Part shown: positions 30,596 through 39,134 of the stretch, piece by piece
Layout: every line of letters starts with the position of its first letter
How positions within the stretch are numbered: position 1 is the stretch's first letter
Assembly (NCBI GenBank): GCA_019635795.1
Contig: JAHBYV010000017.1
Coordinates: 20,182 to 84,181, forward strand
Direction: 5' to 3'
Source: Rhizobiaceae bacterium
GTDB taxonomy: Bacteria; Pseudomonadota; Alphaproteobacteria; Rhizobiales; Rhizobiaceae
DNA length: 64,000 bases
Translations under genes and position numbers: made by a program
Notes under the pieces: model-generated
Database searches by the model: none
Told to the model about the DNA's origin: nothing
Seen by the model: the letters and a program-made list of their open reading frames with translations, nothing else

Positions 30596-31150
30596 CTAGA
30601 CCTGCATGATCTCGGCTTCTTTGGTGCTTAGCAAGCTATCGATCATAGAGATGGTATCATCGGTAAGTTTCTGAACCTTTTCAGATTCTCGACGATGATC
30701 ATCCTCGCTGATGTCGCCGTCTTTCTCGGCCTTTTTGAGATAGTCCATACCATCACGACGAACGTGGCGTGCCGCGACTTTCGCGTTCTCGGCGTAGCCA
30801 TGCGCAATTTTCACGAGTTCCTTGCGCCGCTGTTCGTTCAGCTCAGGCAACGGAATGCGCAGATTATTTCCGTCCATGATCGGGTTGAAGCCAAGATTTG
30901 CTTCCCGAATCGCGCGATCAACCGCGCCGACCATCGACTTGTCCCAAACGTTCACCGCAAGCATTCGCGGCTCTGGTACAGTTACAGTCGCAACCTGATT
31001 TATCGGCATCGTTGAACCGTAAGCTGAAACCTGTATCGCATCGAGCAGGTTGCTGGACGCACGACCGGTGCGCAGCGAGGCGAGATCCTGCTTGAATGCG
31101 TTTATTGCTCCGTCCATTCGGCGCTGAAGATCGCTAAAATCACCACTCAT
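30596..31150 (-). CDS. frr: Ribosome recycling factor
   Basis: Splits post-termination ribosomes together with EF-G. The product is 184 aa. Start at [16 protein letters not shown], with GGGAG 8 bases upstream; an in-frame ATG five codons earlier is less likely because the Shine-Dalgarno lies inside it. Motifs: [47 protein letters not shown], and [16 protein letters not shown] 33-bp gap separates it from pyrH upstream. Confidence 0.96.
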   Translation of the reverse strand: MSGDFSDLQRRMDGAINAFKQDLASLRTGRASSNLLDAIQVSAYGSTMPINQVATVTVPEPRMLAVNVWDKSMVGAVDRAIREANLGFNPIMDGNNLRIPLPELNEQRRKELVKIAHGYAENAKVAARHVRRDGMDYLKKAEKDGDISEDDHRRESEKVQKLTDDTISMIDSLLSTKEAEIMQV

Positions 31151-31183
31151 TGCTTTTTCTCCCAATCAGGCTTCCGAGCAAAC

Positions 31184-31906
31184 CTACTCGTCAGAAACAA
31201 CCGTGCAGCGACCGTTCCCGCGAAGGATATCGCCCAGACCACCCTGCTCATGTATTGAATAGACGATTATCGGAATGTGGTTTTCGCGCGCAAGAGCAAT
31301 GGCGGCTGTGTCCATTATCGCAAGCCCGCGCTCAATCACCTCTTTGTGCGTAATGTGATCAAATCTGGCGGCAGAAGGGTCCTTTTTTGGGTCTGCCGAG
31401 TATACGCCGTCAACCTGCGTTCCCTTGAACAAGGCATCGGCCCCGATTTCCGCCGCGCGTAGTGCTGCAGCCGAATCCGTCGTGAAAAACGGATTGCCGG
31501 TGCCTCCGGCAAAGATCACGACTTTGCCTGCATTCATGTAGGCTGTTGCCTGCCGCTGGGAGAAGCTCTCACAAAGTTCCGGCATAGCAATCGCTGAAAG
31601 CACGACCGCATCAACGCCGAGTTTTACAAGAGAAGTACGCAATGCCAGCGAATTTATGATCGTGGCCAACATGCCCATGTGGTCACCGGTCACCCGGTCA
31701 CCACCTTTCGAGGCGACTGCAACGCCACGGAAAATATTACCGCCGCCAATTACGACACCGACCTCAACACCCATCGAGCGCGCTTCGGCAATGTCCGACG
31801 CGATTCGGTCCACGACCGAAACGTCGATCCCGAAATGTTGTTCGCCCATCAGCGCCTCGCCGGAAGCTTTGAGCAATATGCGCCGATATTTTGGGCTGTC
31901 CGCCAT
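31184..31906 (-). CDS. pyrH: UMP kinase
   Basis: Phosphorylates UMP to UDP, a hexameric amino-acid-kinase-fold enzyme. The product is 240 aa. Start at MADSPKYRRILLKASGEALM, preceded by GAGG; upstream in-frame starts add an 18-residue stretch not expected in the family. Motifs: VIGGGNIFRG, GDHMGMLATIINSLAL, FAGGTGNPFFTTDSAAALRA and ADALFKGTQVDGVYSADPKK. Confidence 0.96.
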   Translation of the reverse strand: MADSPKYRRILLKASGEALMGEQHFGIDVSVVDRIASDIAEARSMGVEVGVVIGGGNIFRGVAVASKGGDRVTGDHMGMLATIINSLALRTSLVKLGVDAVVLSAIAMPELCESFSQRQATAYMNAGKVVIFAGGTGNPFFTTDSAAALRAAEIGADALFKGTQVDGVYSADPKKDPSAARFDHITHKEVIERGLAIMDTAAIALARENHIPIIVYSIHEQGGLGDILRGNGRCTVVSDE

Positions 31907-32037
31907 GGGATCCTCGAAGATTGTTTCAATGGCAACAAAGCCGCCAACCGGTTTGCGCAAGCGAAACCGAAAGCCGGATACACGACGGGCGCCGCGATGT
32001 CACGCGGCGCCCGTCGCAAAACCCAAGTAAAGTTGGA

Positions 32038-32961
32038 TTACTTCTTCACTGCGGCAGCAACTTCAGCAGCAAAATCCGACTCTTCCTTCTCGATGCCTTC
32101 GCCGAGCGCAAACCGGACAAAACCTGTTATCTTAGCAGGAGCGCCAATTTCCTTTTCAGCAGCTTTAAGCGCCGCCTCGACAGTGAGGTCAGGATTCATC
32201 ACGAAAGCCTGCTTGAGCAGCACAACTTCCTCGTAGAACTTGCGTAGCCGGCCCTCGACCATCTTTTCGATGATGTTCTCAGGCTTGCCGGAAGCCCGCG
32301 CTTGGTCAGCGAAAATGGCCTTCTCGCGCTCGACTGCAGCAGGATCAAGAGCATCAACATCCAGAGAAAGCGGGCTTGTTGCTGCCACATGCATAGCAAC
32401 CTGACGACCAAAAGCTTTCGCCGCTGCTGCATCGCCGGTGGTTTCTACAGCAACCAGAACACCGATCTTGCCAAGACCGTCAGCAACGCCATTGTGAACA
32501 TAAGTCGCGACGTCACCATTCTCGACGCCAAGACGAGCAGCCCGGCGGAAGCTCATATTCTCGCCGATCGTGCCAATCGCGTCCTTGATGGTGTCCGTTA
32601 CGGACTTGTCTGAATGCGGATAATTTGCAGTCGCGGTGCGGCCAGTGTCGCCGTCATGCGCCAAGGCGACTTTGGCAACGTTCCGCACCAAATCCTGGAA
32701 TGCTTCGTTGCGCGCAACGAAGTCGGTTTCGGAGTTAACTTCAACCACGACCGCTTCACGCAGTCCGGCATCAATCCCGATCAGGCCTTCCGCAGCAACA
32801 CGGCCAGCCTTCTTGTCTGCCTTCGCGATGCCCTTCTTGCGCAACCAGTCAACAGCGGCGTCCATATCGCCGTTCGTCTCAGCAAGTGCAGCCTTGCAAT
32901 CCATCATACCCGCGCCGGTCAGTTCGCGCAGCTCTTTAACCTGTGCAGCAGAAATGCTCAT
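32038..32961 (-). CDS. tsf: Translation elongation factor Ts
   Basis: Nucleotide exchange factor for EF-Tu. The product is 307 aa. Start at [23 protein letters not shown], with AGAGG upstream. The [11 protein letters not shown] motif that contacts EF-Tu is at about residue 80. [14 protein letters not shown] and the C-terminal [18 protein letters not shown] segment are also present. Second gene after rpsB; a hairpin in the gap may reduce read-through from rpsB. Confidence 0.97.
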   Translation of the reverse strand: MSISAAQVKELRELTGAGMMDCKAALAETNGDMDAAVDWLRKKGIAKADKKAGRVAAEGLIGIDAGLREAVVVEVNSETDFVARNEAFQDLVRNVAKVALAHDGDTGRTATANYPHSDKSVTDTIKDAIGTIGENMSFRRAARLGVENGDVATYVHNGVADGLGKIGVLVAVETTGDAAAAKAFGRQVAMHVAATSPLSLDVDALDPAAVEREKAIFADQARASGKPENIIEKMVEGRLRKFYEEVVLLKQAFVMNPDLTVEAALKAAEKEIGAPAKITGFVRFALGEGIEKEESDFAAEVAAAVKK

Positions 32962-33053
32962 CTTTGCCTCTTTGTGTCTCTCAATGCGCGAGCGCACCAT
33001 CGGGATCCGATGATGCGCCGCACGTAACGCCCTCAGACGTCAAATCTAAATAT

Positions 33054-33075
33054 GAAGGGTCGCGTGCGACCCTTC
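33054..33075 (-). terminator. Hairpin between rpsB and tsf
   Basis: Perfect 9-bp stem GAAGGGTCG/CGACCCTTC with a 4-base loop, 12 bp downstream of the rpsB stop. On the transcribed strand only a short AT-rich stretch (CATATTTAG) follows, so partial termination or mRNA 3'-end protection is more likely than full termination. Confidence 0.6.
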
Positions 33076-33086
33076 TTTGCGGCAGT

Positions 33087-33869
33087 TCAAGCCTCTGGCT
33101 TATCTTCAGCAGGCGCCTCTTCCAGCGCAGGCTCAATCGGAGTTTCCACCGAAGCGCCGATATCAATACCGAGACCGCCCTGCTGGCGAGCAATACCGTC
33201 AATTGCCGCCTTTGCTACGAGATCGCAATAAAGCTGAATGGCGCGCGCTGCGTCATCATTACCCGGGATCGGGAAATCAATCTGGTCAGGATCGCAATTG
33301 CTATCGATAACTGCCACGACCGGGATTCCAAGACGCTTTGCTTCCTGGATCGCGATTGCTTCCTTATTGGTATCAATGACAAACATCAGATCGGGCGTTG
33401 AACCCATCTCCTTGATACCACCGAGCGCCTTGTCCAGCTTCTCACGCTCACGATCAAGGTTCAGGCGCTCCTTCTTGGTGAAGCCCGAAGCATCGCCAGT
33501 AAGAATCTCGTCAAGCTTGCGCAGGCGCTGGATCGAGTTGGAAATGGTTTTCCAGTTGGTGAGCATACCGCCCAACCAGCGCGAATTCACGTAGTACTGC
33601 GCACTGCGTTGTGCAGCATCGGCAACAATGTCTGAAGCTTGACGCTTGGTACCAACGAAAAGAACACGACCACCGCGTGCTACAACATCAGAAACCTGCT
33701 TCAGCGCATTGTTAAGCAGTGGAACCGTCTGCGAAAGATCAATGATATGGATATTGTTACGGGAGCCGTAGATGTACGGCGACATTTTCGGGTTCCAGCG
33801 ATGCGTCTGGTGGCCGAAGTGAACGCCAGCTTCAAGAAGCTGACGCATGGAGAAATCTGGCAGAGCCAT
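33087..33869 (-). CDS. rpsB: 30S ribosomal protein S2
   Basis: Small-subunit protein, 260 aa. Start at [20 protein letters not shown], with AAAGGA about 9 bases upstream. Signature segments: [47 protein letters not shown], and [27 protein letters not shown]. The acidic, Pro/Glu-rich C-terminal tail ([10 protein letters not shown]) is usual in alphaproteobacteria. A sigma70-like promoter and a leader hairpin lie upstream. Confidence 0.97.
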   Translation of the reverse strand: MALPDFSMRQLLEAGVHFGHQTHRWNPKMSPYIYGSRNNIHIIDLSQTVPLLNNALKQVSDVVARGGRVLFVGTKRQASDIVADAAQRSAQYYVNSRWLGGMLTNWKTISNSIQRLRKLDEILTGDASGFTKKERLNLDREREKLDKALGGIKEMGSTPDLMFVIDTNKEAIAIQEAKRLGIPVVAVIDSNCDPDQIDFPIPGNDDAARAIQLYCDLVAKAAIDGIARQQGGLGIDIGASVETPIEPALEEAPAEDKPEA

Positions 33870-33922
33870 GCAGTATTTTCCTTTCCGGTTAGCCTCCACG
33901 GACGTTGACGATTTCAGATGTC

Positions 33923-33944
33923 ATTGAAGCCTTGTGGCTTCAAT
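33923..33944 (-). promoter_or_regulatory. Leader hairpin upstream of rpsB
   Basis: Perfect 9-bp inverted repeat ATTGAAGCC/GGCTTCAAT with a 4-base loop, 53 bp before the rpsB start, in the transcribed 5' leader. It could be the S2-binding autoregulatory structure or a stabilising element. No T run follows. Confidence 0.5.
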
Positions 33945-34022
33945 TAATCCTTGCCGCCACCGGAGGTTTTTGCCGGATTTCTCCCGTACAAACACCTTAA
34001 GCCCGTGTGTGGAATGGCGCGG

Positions 34023-34051
34023 CATATAGAGCCTGACGCCCAGAAAAGCAA
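34023..34051 (-). promoter_or_regulatory. Sigma70-type promoter of rpsB-tsf
   Basis: On the reverse strand TTGCTT, a 17-bp spacer, then TATATG (+ strand CATATA 34023-34028, AAGCAA 34046-34051). It lies between the eipB stop and rpsB. Confidence 0.65.
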
Positions 34052-34057
34052 CCCCAC

Positions 34058-34885
34058 CTATTTCGACGGACAAGCCTTTGGCTCCGGCAACATTGCCAGA
34101 TCAACCAACTTGCCCTTCATGGAGAAGTCCCCGTAATCCATGATTAAATCGCGCGTAATCCCGTTTTGATGCAGTTTGAAAGAGATTCGATACTCCGGAA
34201 GCTCTTCTCCGCTACCGGCTTCCAGATCGAAATAGGCGATATCGATCGGCCAATACTGATCCTTGGACAGGAATGCGGAATCGGCCTTAATCTCGGGGTC
34301 GTTTGCTTTTGGCGACGCTTCCTTGCCCACCACAACTGTGGTTGTCATCACCTTGTCGCCATCATCTGAGCCGTCGAAGAGATCGGTTTCAAAGAATGTC
34401 TCGCCTGCCCTCGCCTTTTTCAGCAGCTCCAGCAGGTGCTGCGTGGGAAACTGGGTCGGTGCCAATTCCAGTGACGCCTTTTCCGGCTTCTCTAGCTCAA
34501 CATGAAGGCCCTTTGTTCCGCGGGTTGCAGTACCGCGCAACTCCTTGTCGAGATTGCGGTCTATGTACGACTTGGTCACGAAACTGAAGTTCTTGCCCTC
34601 GGCGTCCTCAAATGTTGTCGTTTGCTGATCGGTCAGCCGACTCACTTCACGCGTGTCGATTTGGGTAACGAAGCGGAAGTTAACTGTGTAGCCCTCACAA
34701 GCAGAACCATTGAATTCATAGACCATGCGTCCAGCCAGAGCTGTTATGCCCGAGCGGTCAGTTGCCTTGTCCAGAGCAAGGTCGTAAACGGCGCGATGAG
34801 GAGCGAGTGCAGGCGTCGCTGCGGCGGGCGCCGCAACCGGGATTGCAGATGCAGCAAGAATTAGAAGGACGCAGGCGCGGTTCAT
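34058..34885 (-). CDS. eipB: EipB-type periplasmic cell envelope integrity protein (DUF1849)
   Basis: 275 aa with a Sec signal peptide (MNRACVLLILAASAIPVAAP, cleavage probably after AAA near residue 22). The mature part starts ALAPHRAVYDLAL and has the DUF1849 features GRMVYEFNGSACEGYTVNFR, FVTKSYIDRNLDKELRG, the FPTQHLLELL segment and LFDGSDDGDKV. Two mature cysteines, in SACEGY and in KACPSK near the C-terminus, match the disulfide described for Brucella EipB. That protein forms a beta-spiral in the periplasm and is needed for envelope stress resistance. Same strand as rpsB but separated by a promoter. Function is carried over from the Brucella homologue. Confidence 0.88.
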   Translation of the reverse strand: MNRACVLLILAASAIPVAAPAAATPALAPHRAVYDLALDKATDRSGITALAGRMVYEFNGSACEGYTVNFRFVTQIDTREVSRLTDQQTTTFEDAEGKNFSFVTKSYIDRNLDKELRGTATRGTKGLHVELEKPEKASLELAPTQFPTQHLLELLKKARAGETFFETDLFDGSDDGDKVMTTTVVVGKEASPKANDPEIKADSAFLSKDQYWPIDIAYFDLEAGSGEELPEYRISFKLHQNGITRDLIMDYGDFSMKGKLVDLAMLPEPKACPSK

Positions 34886-35027
34886 GTGTTCTCCGGCAGT
34901 TGACTCGGCGCTACATTAGCGAGTCTGTGAATGATGTCGAATAAACTAAAAAAAGTCTTGGCGTAAGCTGGGCAAAAGAGCAGTTTGCGCATGGTCTGTG
35001 CATTTCGAGTTCATGACAGGAAAAAAT

Positions 35028-35498
35028 ATGACGGGAACCATTGAAAAGCGCCTTGCCGATTTGGGCGTTACCTTGCCAGCAGCCGCAGCACCTGCTGCGA
35101 ACTACGTGCCTTATATGCAATCCGGCAATCTGCTTTTGACAGCTGGCCAATTGCCGCTCAAGGACGGAAAGCTGGCCGTTAGCGGTTTGCTGGGACGAGA
35201 TGTTGACGTCGCGGCAGGCAAGGAAGCCGCAAAATACTGTGCAATCAACATTCTCGCGCAAGTTAAGGCGGCGCTTGGCAGCCTCGAACGAATCGGAAAG
35301 CTTGTGAAGATCACTGTTTTCGTCGCTTCAGACGCAAATTTCGTGGAACAGCATCTTGTTGCCAATGGCGCGTCAGACTTTCTTGCCGAAGTTCTTGGCG
35401 AAAAGGGCAAACACGCGCGTTCGGCAGTTGGCGTTGCCAGCCTGCCCATGAATGCCTCCGTTGAGATCGAAGCGATTATTGAGATTGAGGTTGCGTAG
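35028..35498 (+). CDS. RidA/YjgF family protein
   Basis: 156 aa, probable 2-imino acid deaminase or related trimeric Rid-fold protein that clears reactive enamine/imine metabolites. Start at MTGTIEKRLADLGVTLP, with AGGA 6 bases upstream; earlier in-frame starts lack a site. Rid features: ANYVPYMQSGNLLLTAGQLP, the FVASDANFVEQHLVANGASD segment, and the HARSAVGVASLPMNASVEIE block with the conserved Arg. It belongs to the longer COG0251 subgroup rather than canonical RidA (about 130 aa), so its substrate is uncertain. It is followed after 6 bp by the diesterase gene. Confidence 0.88.
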   Translation: MTGTIEKRLADLGVTLPAAAAPAANYVPYMQSGNLLLTAGQLPLKDGKLAVSGLLGRDVDVAAGKEAAKYCAINILAQVKAALGSLERIGKLVKITVFVASDANFVEQHLVANGASDFLAEVLGEKGKHARSAVGVASLPMNASVEIEAIIEIEVA

Positions 35499-35504
35499 TA
35501 TTCT

Positions 35505-36233
35505 ATGACCAGAACCGACCTTGCGTGGCTAACGGAACGCCCGATTGCACATCGTGGCTTGCACGACCTAAATCATGAAGTTTGGGAAAATACCCTTTCC
35601 GCGTTCGAAAGAGCCATGCAAAGGGGTTTCGCCATCGAATGTGATGTGCATCTGACGGCGGATAATCAGGTCGTGGTGTTCCACGATGACACGCTGGGTC
35701 GGCTCACTGGCGCAGATGGGTTCGTTTGGCAGCGAACCGCATCAGAAATGACTGCATTGCGGATTGGTGGAACGAACGACCACCCCCCTCTCCTCTCCGA
35801 GTTGCTTGAACTTGTTAACGGCGAGGTTCCCCTAATCATCGAGCTCAAGGGAATTCCAGGACACGATGAAGGGCTTGTTCAGGCTGTGGGAAAGCTTCTG
35901 AGCTCCTATCGCGGCAAAGCTGCAATCATGTCATTCGACCACTGGCTGATCCGTCAGTTTTCGGAATTGCCGAACATACCGGCCGGGCTTACGGCATTGG
36001 GCACCGATAACAAGGACATTGAAGCGCATTTCTCAATGCTAGGCAACGGCATCGACTTTGTTTCATACTGCCTCGCCCATCTGCCAAATCCGTTTGTGAA
36101 TTTCATCCAGACAAAACTGGATATGCCGCTGATCACCTGGACGGTGCGGGATGAGGCCGCGGTCAGGTTAAGCGCTGAGCTCGGCGGACAGATAACTTTT
36201 GAGGGAATAGACCCCGAAAATGTCATTGTCTGA
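35505..36233 (+). CDS. Glycerophosphodiester phosphodiesterase (GDPD) family
   Basis: 242 aa, cytoplasmic, no signal peptide. The TIM-barrel GDPD catalytic residues are present: H16-R17 (IAHRG), E45 and D47 (IECDVHL) and H60 (VVFHDDTL). LIIELKG is the later metal-binding region. It would release glycerol 3-phosphate from deacylated phospholipids. Close to UgpQ in length. Likely co-transcribed with the upstream Rid gene (6-bp gap) and perhaps with the acyltransferase 39 bp downstream. Confidence 0.9.
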   Translation: MTRTDLAWLTERPIAHRGLHDLNHEVWENTLSAFERAMQRGFAIECDVHLTADNQVVVFHDDTLGRLTGADGFVWQRTASEMTALRIGGTNDHPPLLSELLELVNGEVPLIIELKGIPGHDEGLVQAVGKLLSSYRGKAAIMSFDHWLIRQFSELPNIPAGLTALGTDNKDIEAHFSMLGNGIDFVSYCLAHLPNPFVNFIQTKLDMPLITWTVRDEAAVRLSAELGGQITFEGIDPENVIV

Positions 36234-36272
36234 CGCCTTTTCCGCGCCATATCGCGGTGCAAACTATAACTG

Positions 36273-37457
36273 ATGGATAGCGTAGACGAAGGCCCTGTAC
36301 CGGACGATGCATATTCGGTGCGGGTTGCGCCTAGCATAGGCTCGTTCTCGCGGGAAGAATGGGGCAGCCTTCAGGGCACGTCGGGTAACCCTTTCATCTC
36401 ATACGAGTTCTTGACGTCTCTGGAGGATTCTGGCTGCGCCGTGCCGGAAAGCGGCTGGCAGGGGTGCCACCTGCGTCTGGAGAATGCCCGCGGAGAGTTA
36501 GTTGGAGCGGCGATCTGCTATGCCAAGCTGCACAGCCAAGGCGAGTACGTGTTTGATCACGGCTGGGCGGACGCGTTCGAGAGAGCCGGCGGAAGATACT
36601 ACCCTAAATTGCAATCCTCTATTCCATTTACCCCTGTCACCGGTCCGCGACTGCTGGTCAGACGTGGAGACGATCCCCGCACTGTTAAAGCCGCGCTTGC
36701 CACCGCGCTCAAATCCGCTGCTGCGCAATTTAATATGTCGTCGGCGCATGTCACCTTCGCGCAGGATGACGATATGATCGCGCTTAAAGCTGCTGACTTC
36801 CTTGAGCGCACCGACCACCAATTTCATTTCTTTAATCCCGGATATGTGAGCTACGACGATTTCCTATCCAATCTCTCCTCGCGCAAACGAAAGGCGCTGA
36901 AACGCGAGCGTCGGGAGGCTTTATCAGCCGGTATCGAGATTGAATGGCTGACCGGTGGCGACATCACTGAAGAAGCGTGGGACAGCTTCTTCGAATTTTA
37001 CATGGATACCGGCTCGCGCAAATGGGGGCGACCTTACCTGAACCGCCGCTTTTTTTCTCTCATAGGTGAGAGGATGTCACGCGACATCCTGCTTATCATG
37101 GCGAAGCGACAGGACCGATATATCGCCGGTGCACTTAACTTCATTGGCCCGGATCGGCTGTACGGGCGCAATTGGGGGTGCATCGAGGACCACCCGTTCC
37201 TGCACTTTGAAGTCTGTTACCATCAGGCGATTGACTACGTAATTGCAAACAAGCTGGCTGTGGTTGAGGCCGGAGCGCAAGGCGAACACAAGCTTTCTCG
37301 TGGCTACGTGCCTGTCACAACACGTTCTGCGCACTTCATTTTGCACGCCGGACTACGCAATGCGGTAGCGAATTTCCTTGTGCATGAAAGGCAAGATGAA
37401 GAAGTCGCGCAGGCGTATTATTCGGAACACAGCCCATTTCGTCGCGATATTGGTTGA
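36273..37457 (+). CDS. DUF482/COG3146 N-acyltransferase, FemAB-like GNAT fold
   Basis: 394 aa. The family is often labelled peptidogalycan biosynthesis protein; the true substrate is unknown. Recognisable blocks: GNPFISYEFLTSLEDSGC near the N-terminus, YVFDHGWADAFERAGGRYYPKLQ, SIPFTPVTGPRLLV, SSRKRKALKRERREAL (basic helix), and in the C-terminal half YTDTGSRKWG-like text, GRNWGCIEDHPFLHFEVCYHQAIDYVI and AGAQGEHKLSRGYVP, which is highly conserved in this family. No membrane segment. No clear ribosome-binding site before the ATG, so it is probably translated from the upstream message. Confidence 0.88.
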   Translation: MDSVDEGPVPDDAYSVRVAPSIGSFSREEWGSLQGTSGNPFISYEFLTSLEDSGCAVPESGWQGCHLRLENARGELVGAAICYAKLHSQGEYVFDHGWADAFERAGGRYYPKLQSSIPFTPVTGPRLLVRRGDDPRTVKAALATALKSAAAQFNMSSAHVTFAQDDDMIALKAADFLERTDHQFHFFNPGYVSYDDFLSNLSSRKRKALKRERREALSAGIEIEWLTGGDITEEAWDSFFEFYMDTGSRKWGRPYLNRRFFSLIGERMSRDILLIMAKRQDRYIAGALNFIGPDRLYGRNWGCIEDHPFLHFEVCYHQAIDYVIANKLAVVEAGAQGEHKLSRGYVPVTTRSAHFILHAGLRNAVANFLVHERQDEEVAQAYYSEHSPFRRDIG

Positions 37458-37533
37458 TTGCGACAGCCAAGGGTTGACGCGGCGCATTCAACGGCAAAAA
37501 GAGTAGCTGCAAAGCGCACGGGTTGAGGTTGAG

Positions 37534-37965
37534 ATGACTGCAAAACAATATGATCCGCAAAATGTTTTCGCAAAGATCCTTCGCGGAGAGCTCCCCGCCC
37601 ACAAAATCTATGAGGATAGCGAAACATTCGCGTTCATGGATATCATGCCGCGGGGCCCCGGACACTGCCTCGTCATTCCAAAACGCCCTGCCCGCAATAT
37701 GCTGGATATCGAACCGGAAAGTTTGGTGGCCGTAACGCGGACGGTGCAAAAAGTTGCCAAGGCTGCAGTCAAAGCTTTCGAAGCCGACGGATTGACGATT
37801 CAGCAATTCAACGAAAGTGCGGGCGGCCAGATCGTCTTTCACCTGCACGTTCACATCATACCGCGGTTTGACGGCGTTGCGCTAAATCCGCCCGGTGGGC
37901 CAATGGAAGATCAATCTGTTCTTGCGGCCAATGCCGAAAAGATCAGAAAGGCGCTGGAAGGTTGA
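37534..37965 (+). CDS. HIT family nucleotide-binding protein (HINT type)
   Basis: 143 aa, cytoplasmic. The histidine triad FHLHVHIIPRF is at about residues 107-117, with the upstream DIMPRGPGHCLVIPKRPARN typical of HINT proteins, which hydrolyse purine nucleoside phosphoramidates. GAGG lies 5 bases before the ATG. The 3' end overlaps the convergent azlD gene by 23 bp. Confidence 0.93.
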   Translation: MTAKQYDPQNVFAKILRGELPAHKIYEDSETFAFMDIMPRGPGHCLVIPKRPARNMLDIEPESLVAVTRTVQKVAKAAVKAFEADGLTIQQFNESAGGQIVFHLHVHIIPRFDGVALNPPGGPMEDQSVLAANAEKIRKALEG

Positions 37966-38317
37966 AATCGCCAGCCAGAAACATGCCAGAAATGAGTATG
38001 AGTTCTGCGGTCACAATCCCAACCACAATGCTCCGACGTATGAAGAGATAGGCAGCGAACCCGCTCGCTGTGGCATCAAGCCGTAGCCACAGCGAGGTTT
38101 CAGCCAGCGCTCCACTTGGAAACACAACAAGATTACCGATGACTGCGGCTACCAATGCGGTTGCCACACATCGCACAAGCACGATTGCATCCGAGTTTTC
38201 TGCAACGCGCCCGCCAAAGTAAACGCCGAGAAAACGCCAGACATCCGTCGCGAGCCATCCCGCGACGAGAATAAACAATAACGGCCACCACCAGGCGTTA
38301 ATCGCGTCAAAGGTCAC
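37943..38317 (-). CDS. azlD: AzlD-type branched-chain amino acid export subunit
   Basis: 124 aa, about four hydrophobic helices with the AzlD pattern (WLATDVWRFLGVYFGGRV, FAAYLFIRRSIVVGI). It is the small partner of AzlC and together they export branched-chain or related amino acids. GTG start at 38317, sharing one base with the azlC stop (TAGTG), with GAGGAG 6 bases before. It ends inside the HIT gene on the other strand (23-bp overlap). Confidence 0.88.
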   Translation of the reverse strand: MTFDAINAWWWPLLFILVAGWLATDVWRFLGVYFGGRVAENSDAIVLVRCVATALVAAVIGNLVVFPSGALAETSLWLRLDATASGFAAYLFIRRSIVVGIVTAELILISGMFLAGDFNLPAPF

Positions 38318-39051
38318 TATGTGCTCCTCGCCCGGTTGCGCTTGTGCCAGGCGAAAGCAACCGCGCCGCCCACGAGGCCAGCTATCAGCAGATCGAATGA
38401 AGGAGCAACCAAATGAACCAGTGGACCAGCTATCATTCCTATAATCATGGCTACATGCATTGCCCGCTCACGGGCGGAACCCCACAATGACGTGAGAAAA
38501 TATAGCGGGGTCAGAAGAAGCAGTGCGGCCATCATTGGTGGCGGCAAAGAACCTGCCACTGTGTAAACGAACGCGACCAGCAGCATGTTCGCCAGTATTA
38601 ATGTGATGCCCAGCCCCGCGTAGTAACTTGTACGCATTTCCCGAGACACGTCGCGAAAATGCTGCATAGCCAAAACCCACGATGTGACGGCAACGAAATG
38701 TGATAGTGTGTAGAGAACCCATCGCGGCGTGCGTTCCGTACGCATCTCCGGCACCAGCGCAACCACCATCGGCATCAGGCGTATGGAAGATAGCGCTACG
38801 GCAAATGCGGCTGCGGGCAATGAGACTCCGGAGAGTATAGCGCCAACCAAGACTACCTTAGCCGGAAGAGCCCAGACCACCCCAACCATAAAGACGGTTT
38901 CCCACAGCGAAAGTCCCGCGGCCTTGGCAAGGCCGGCAAACCCGACAAAAGCGCTCGCCAGTATCAAGCCCGGAACTGAGAATGCCGATCGTGCCCCACG
39001 TAAAAACCAACTGAAGTGACGGGTAGGCTCTTGCGATTGGGGCTGTGACAT
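38317..39051 (-). CDS. azlC: AzlC family branched-chain amino acid exporter
   Basis: 244 aa with about seven membrane helices. Matches the AzlC pattern with AFVGFAGLAKAAGLSLWETVFM, GALSGVSLPAAAFAVALSSIRLMPM-like text and a C-terminal GLVGGAVAFAWHKR. ATG at 39051 is preferred over the TTG codon directly before it. Forms an operon with azlD. Substrate range cannot be read from sequence. Confidence 0.9.
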   Translation of the reverse strand: MSQPQSQEPTRHFSWFLRGARSAFSVPGLILASAFVGFAGLAKAAGLSLWETVFMVGVVWALPAKVVLVGAILSGVSLPAAAFAVALSSIRLMPMVVALVPEMRTERTPRWVLYTLSHFVAVTSWVLAMQHFRDVSREMRTSYYAGLGITLILANMLLVAFVYTVAGSLPPPMMAALLLLTPLYFLTSLWGSARERAMHVAMIIGMIAGPLVHLVAPSFDLLIAGLVGGAVAFAWHKRNRARST

Positions 39052-39085
39052 CAATAGCCAGGCTTTCGGAGGGCAGCGAAATAAA

Positions 39086-39110
39086 GGGCCGCCGGAATGA
39101 TCGACGGCCC
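39086..39110 (-). terminator. Terminator of clpS-clpA
   Basis: On the reverse strand GGGCCGTCG, 7-base loop, CGGCGGCCC (one T-G wobble), followed by TTTATTT, 24 bp after the clpA stop. Confidence 0.8.
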
Positions 39111-39134
39111 ACCTTGCGGATTGCGCTCAGCGAC

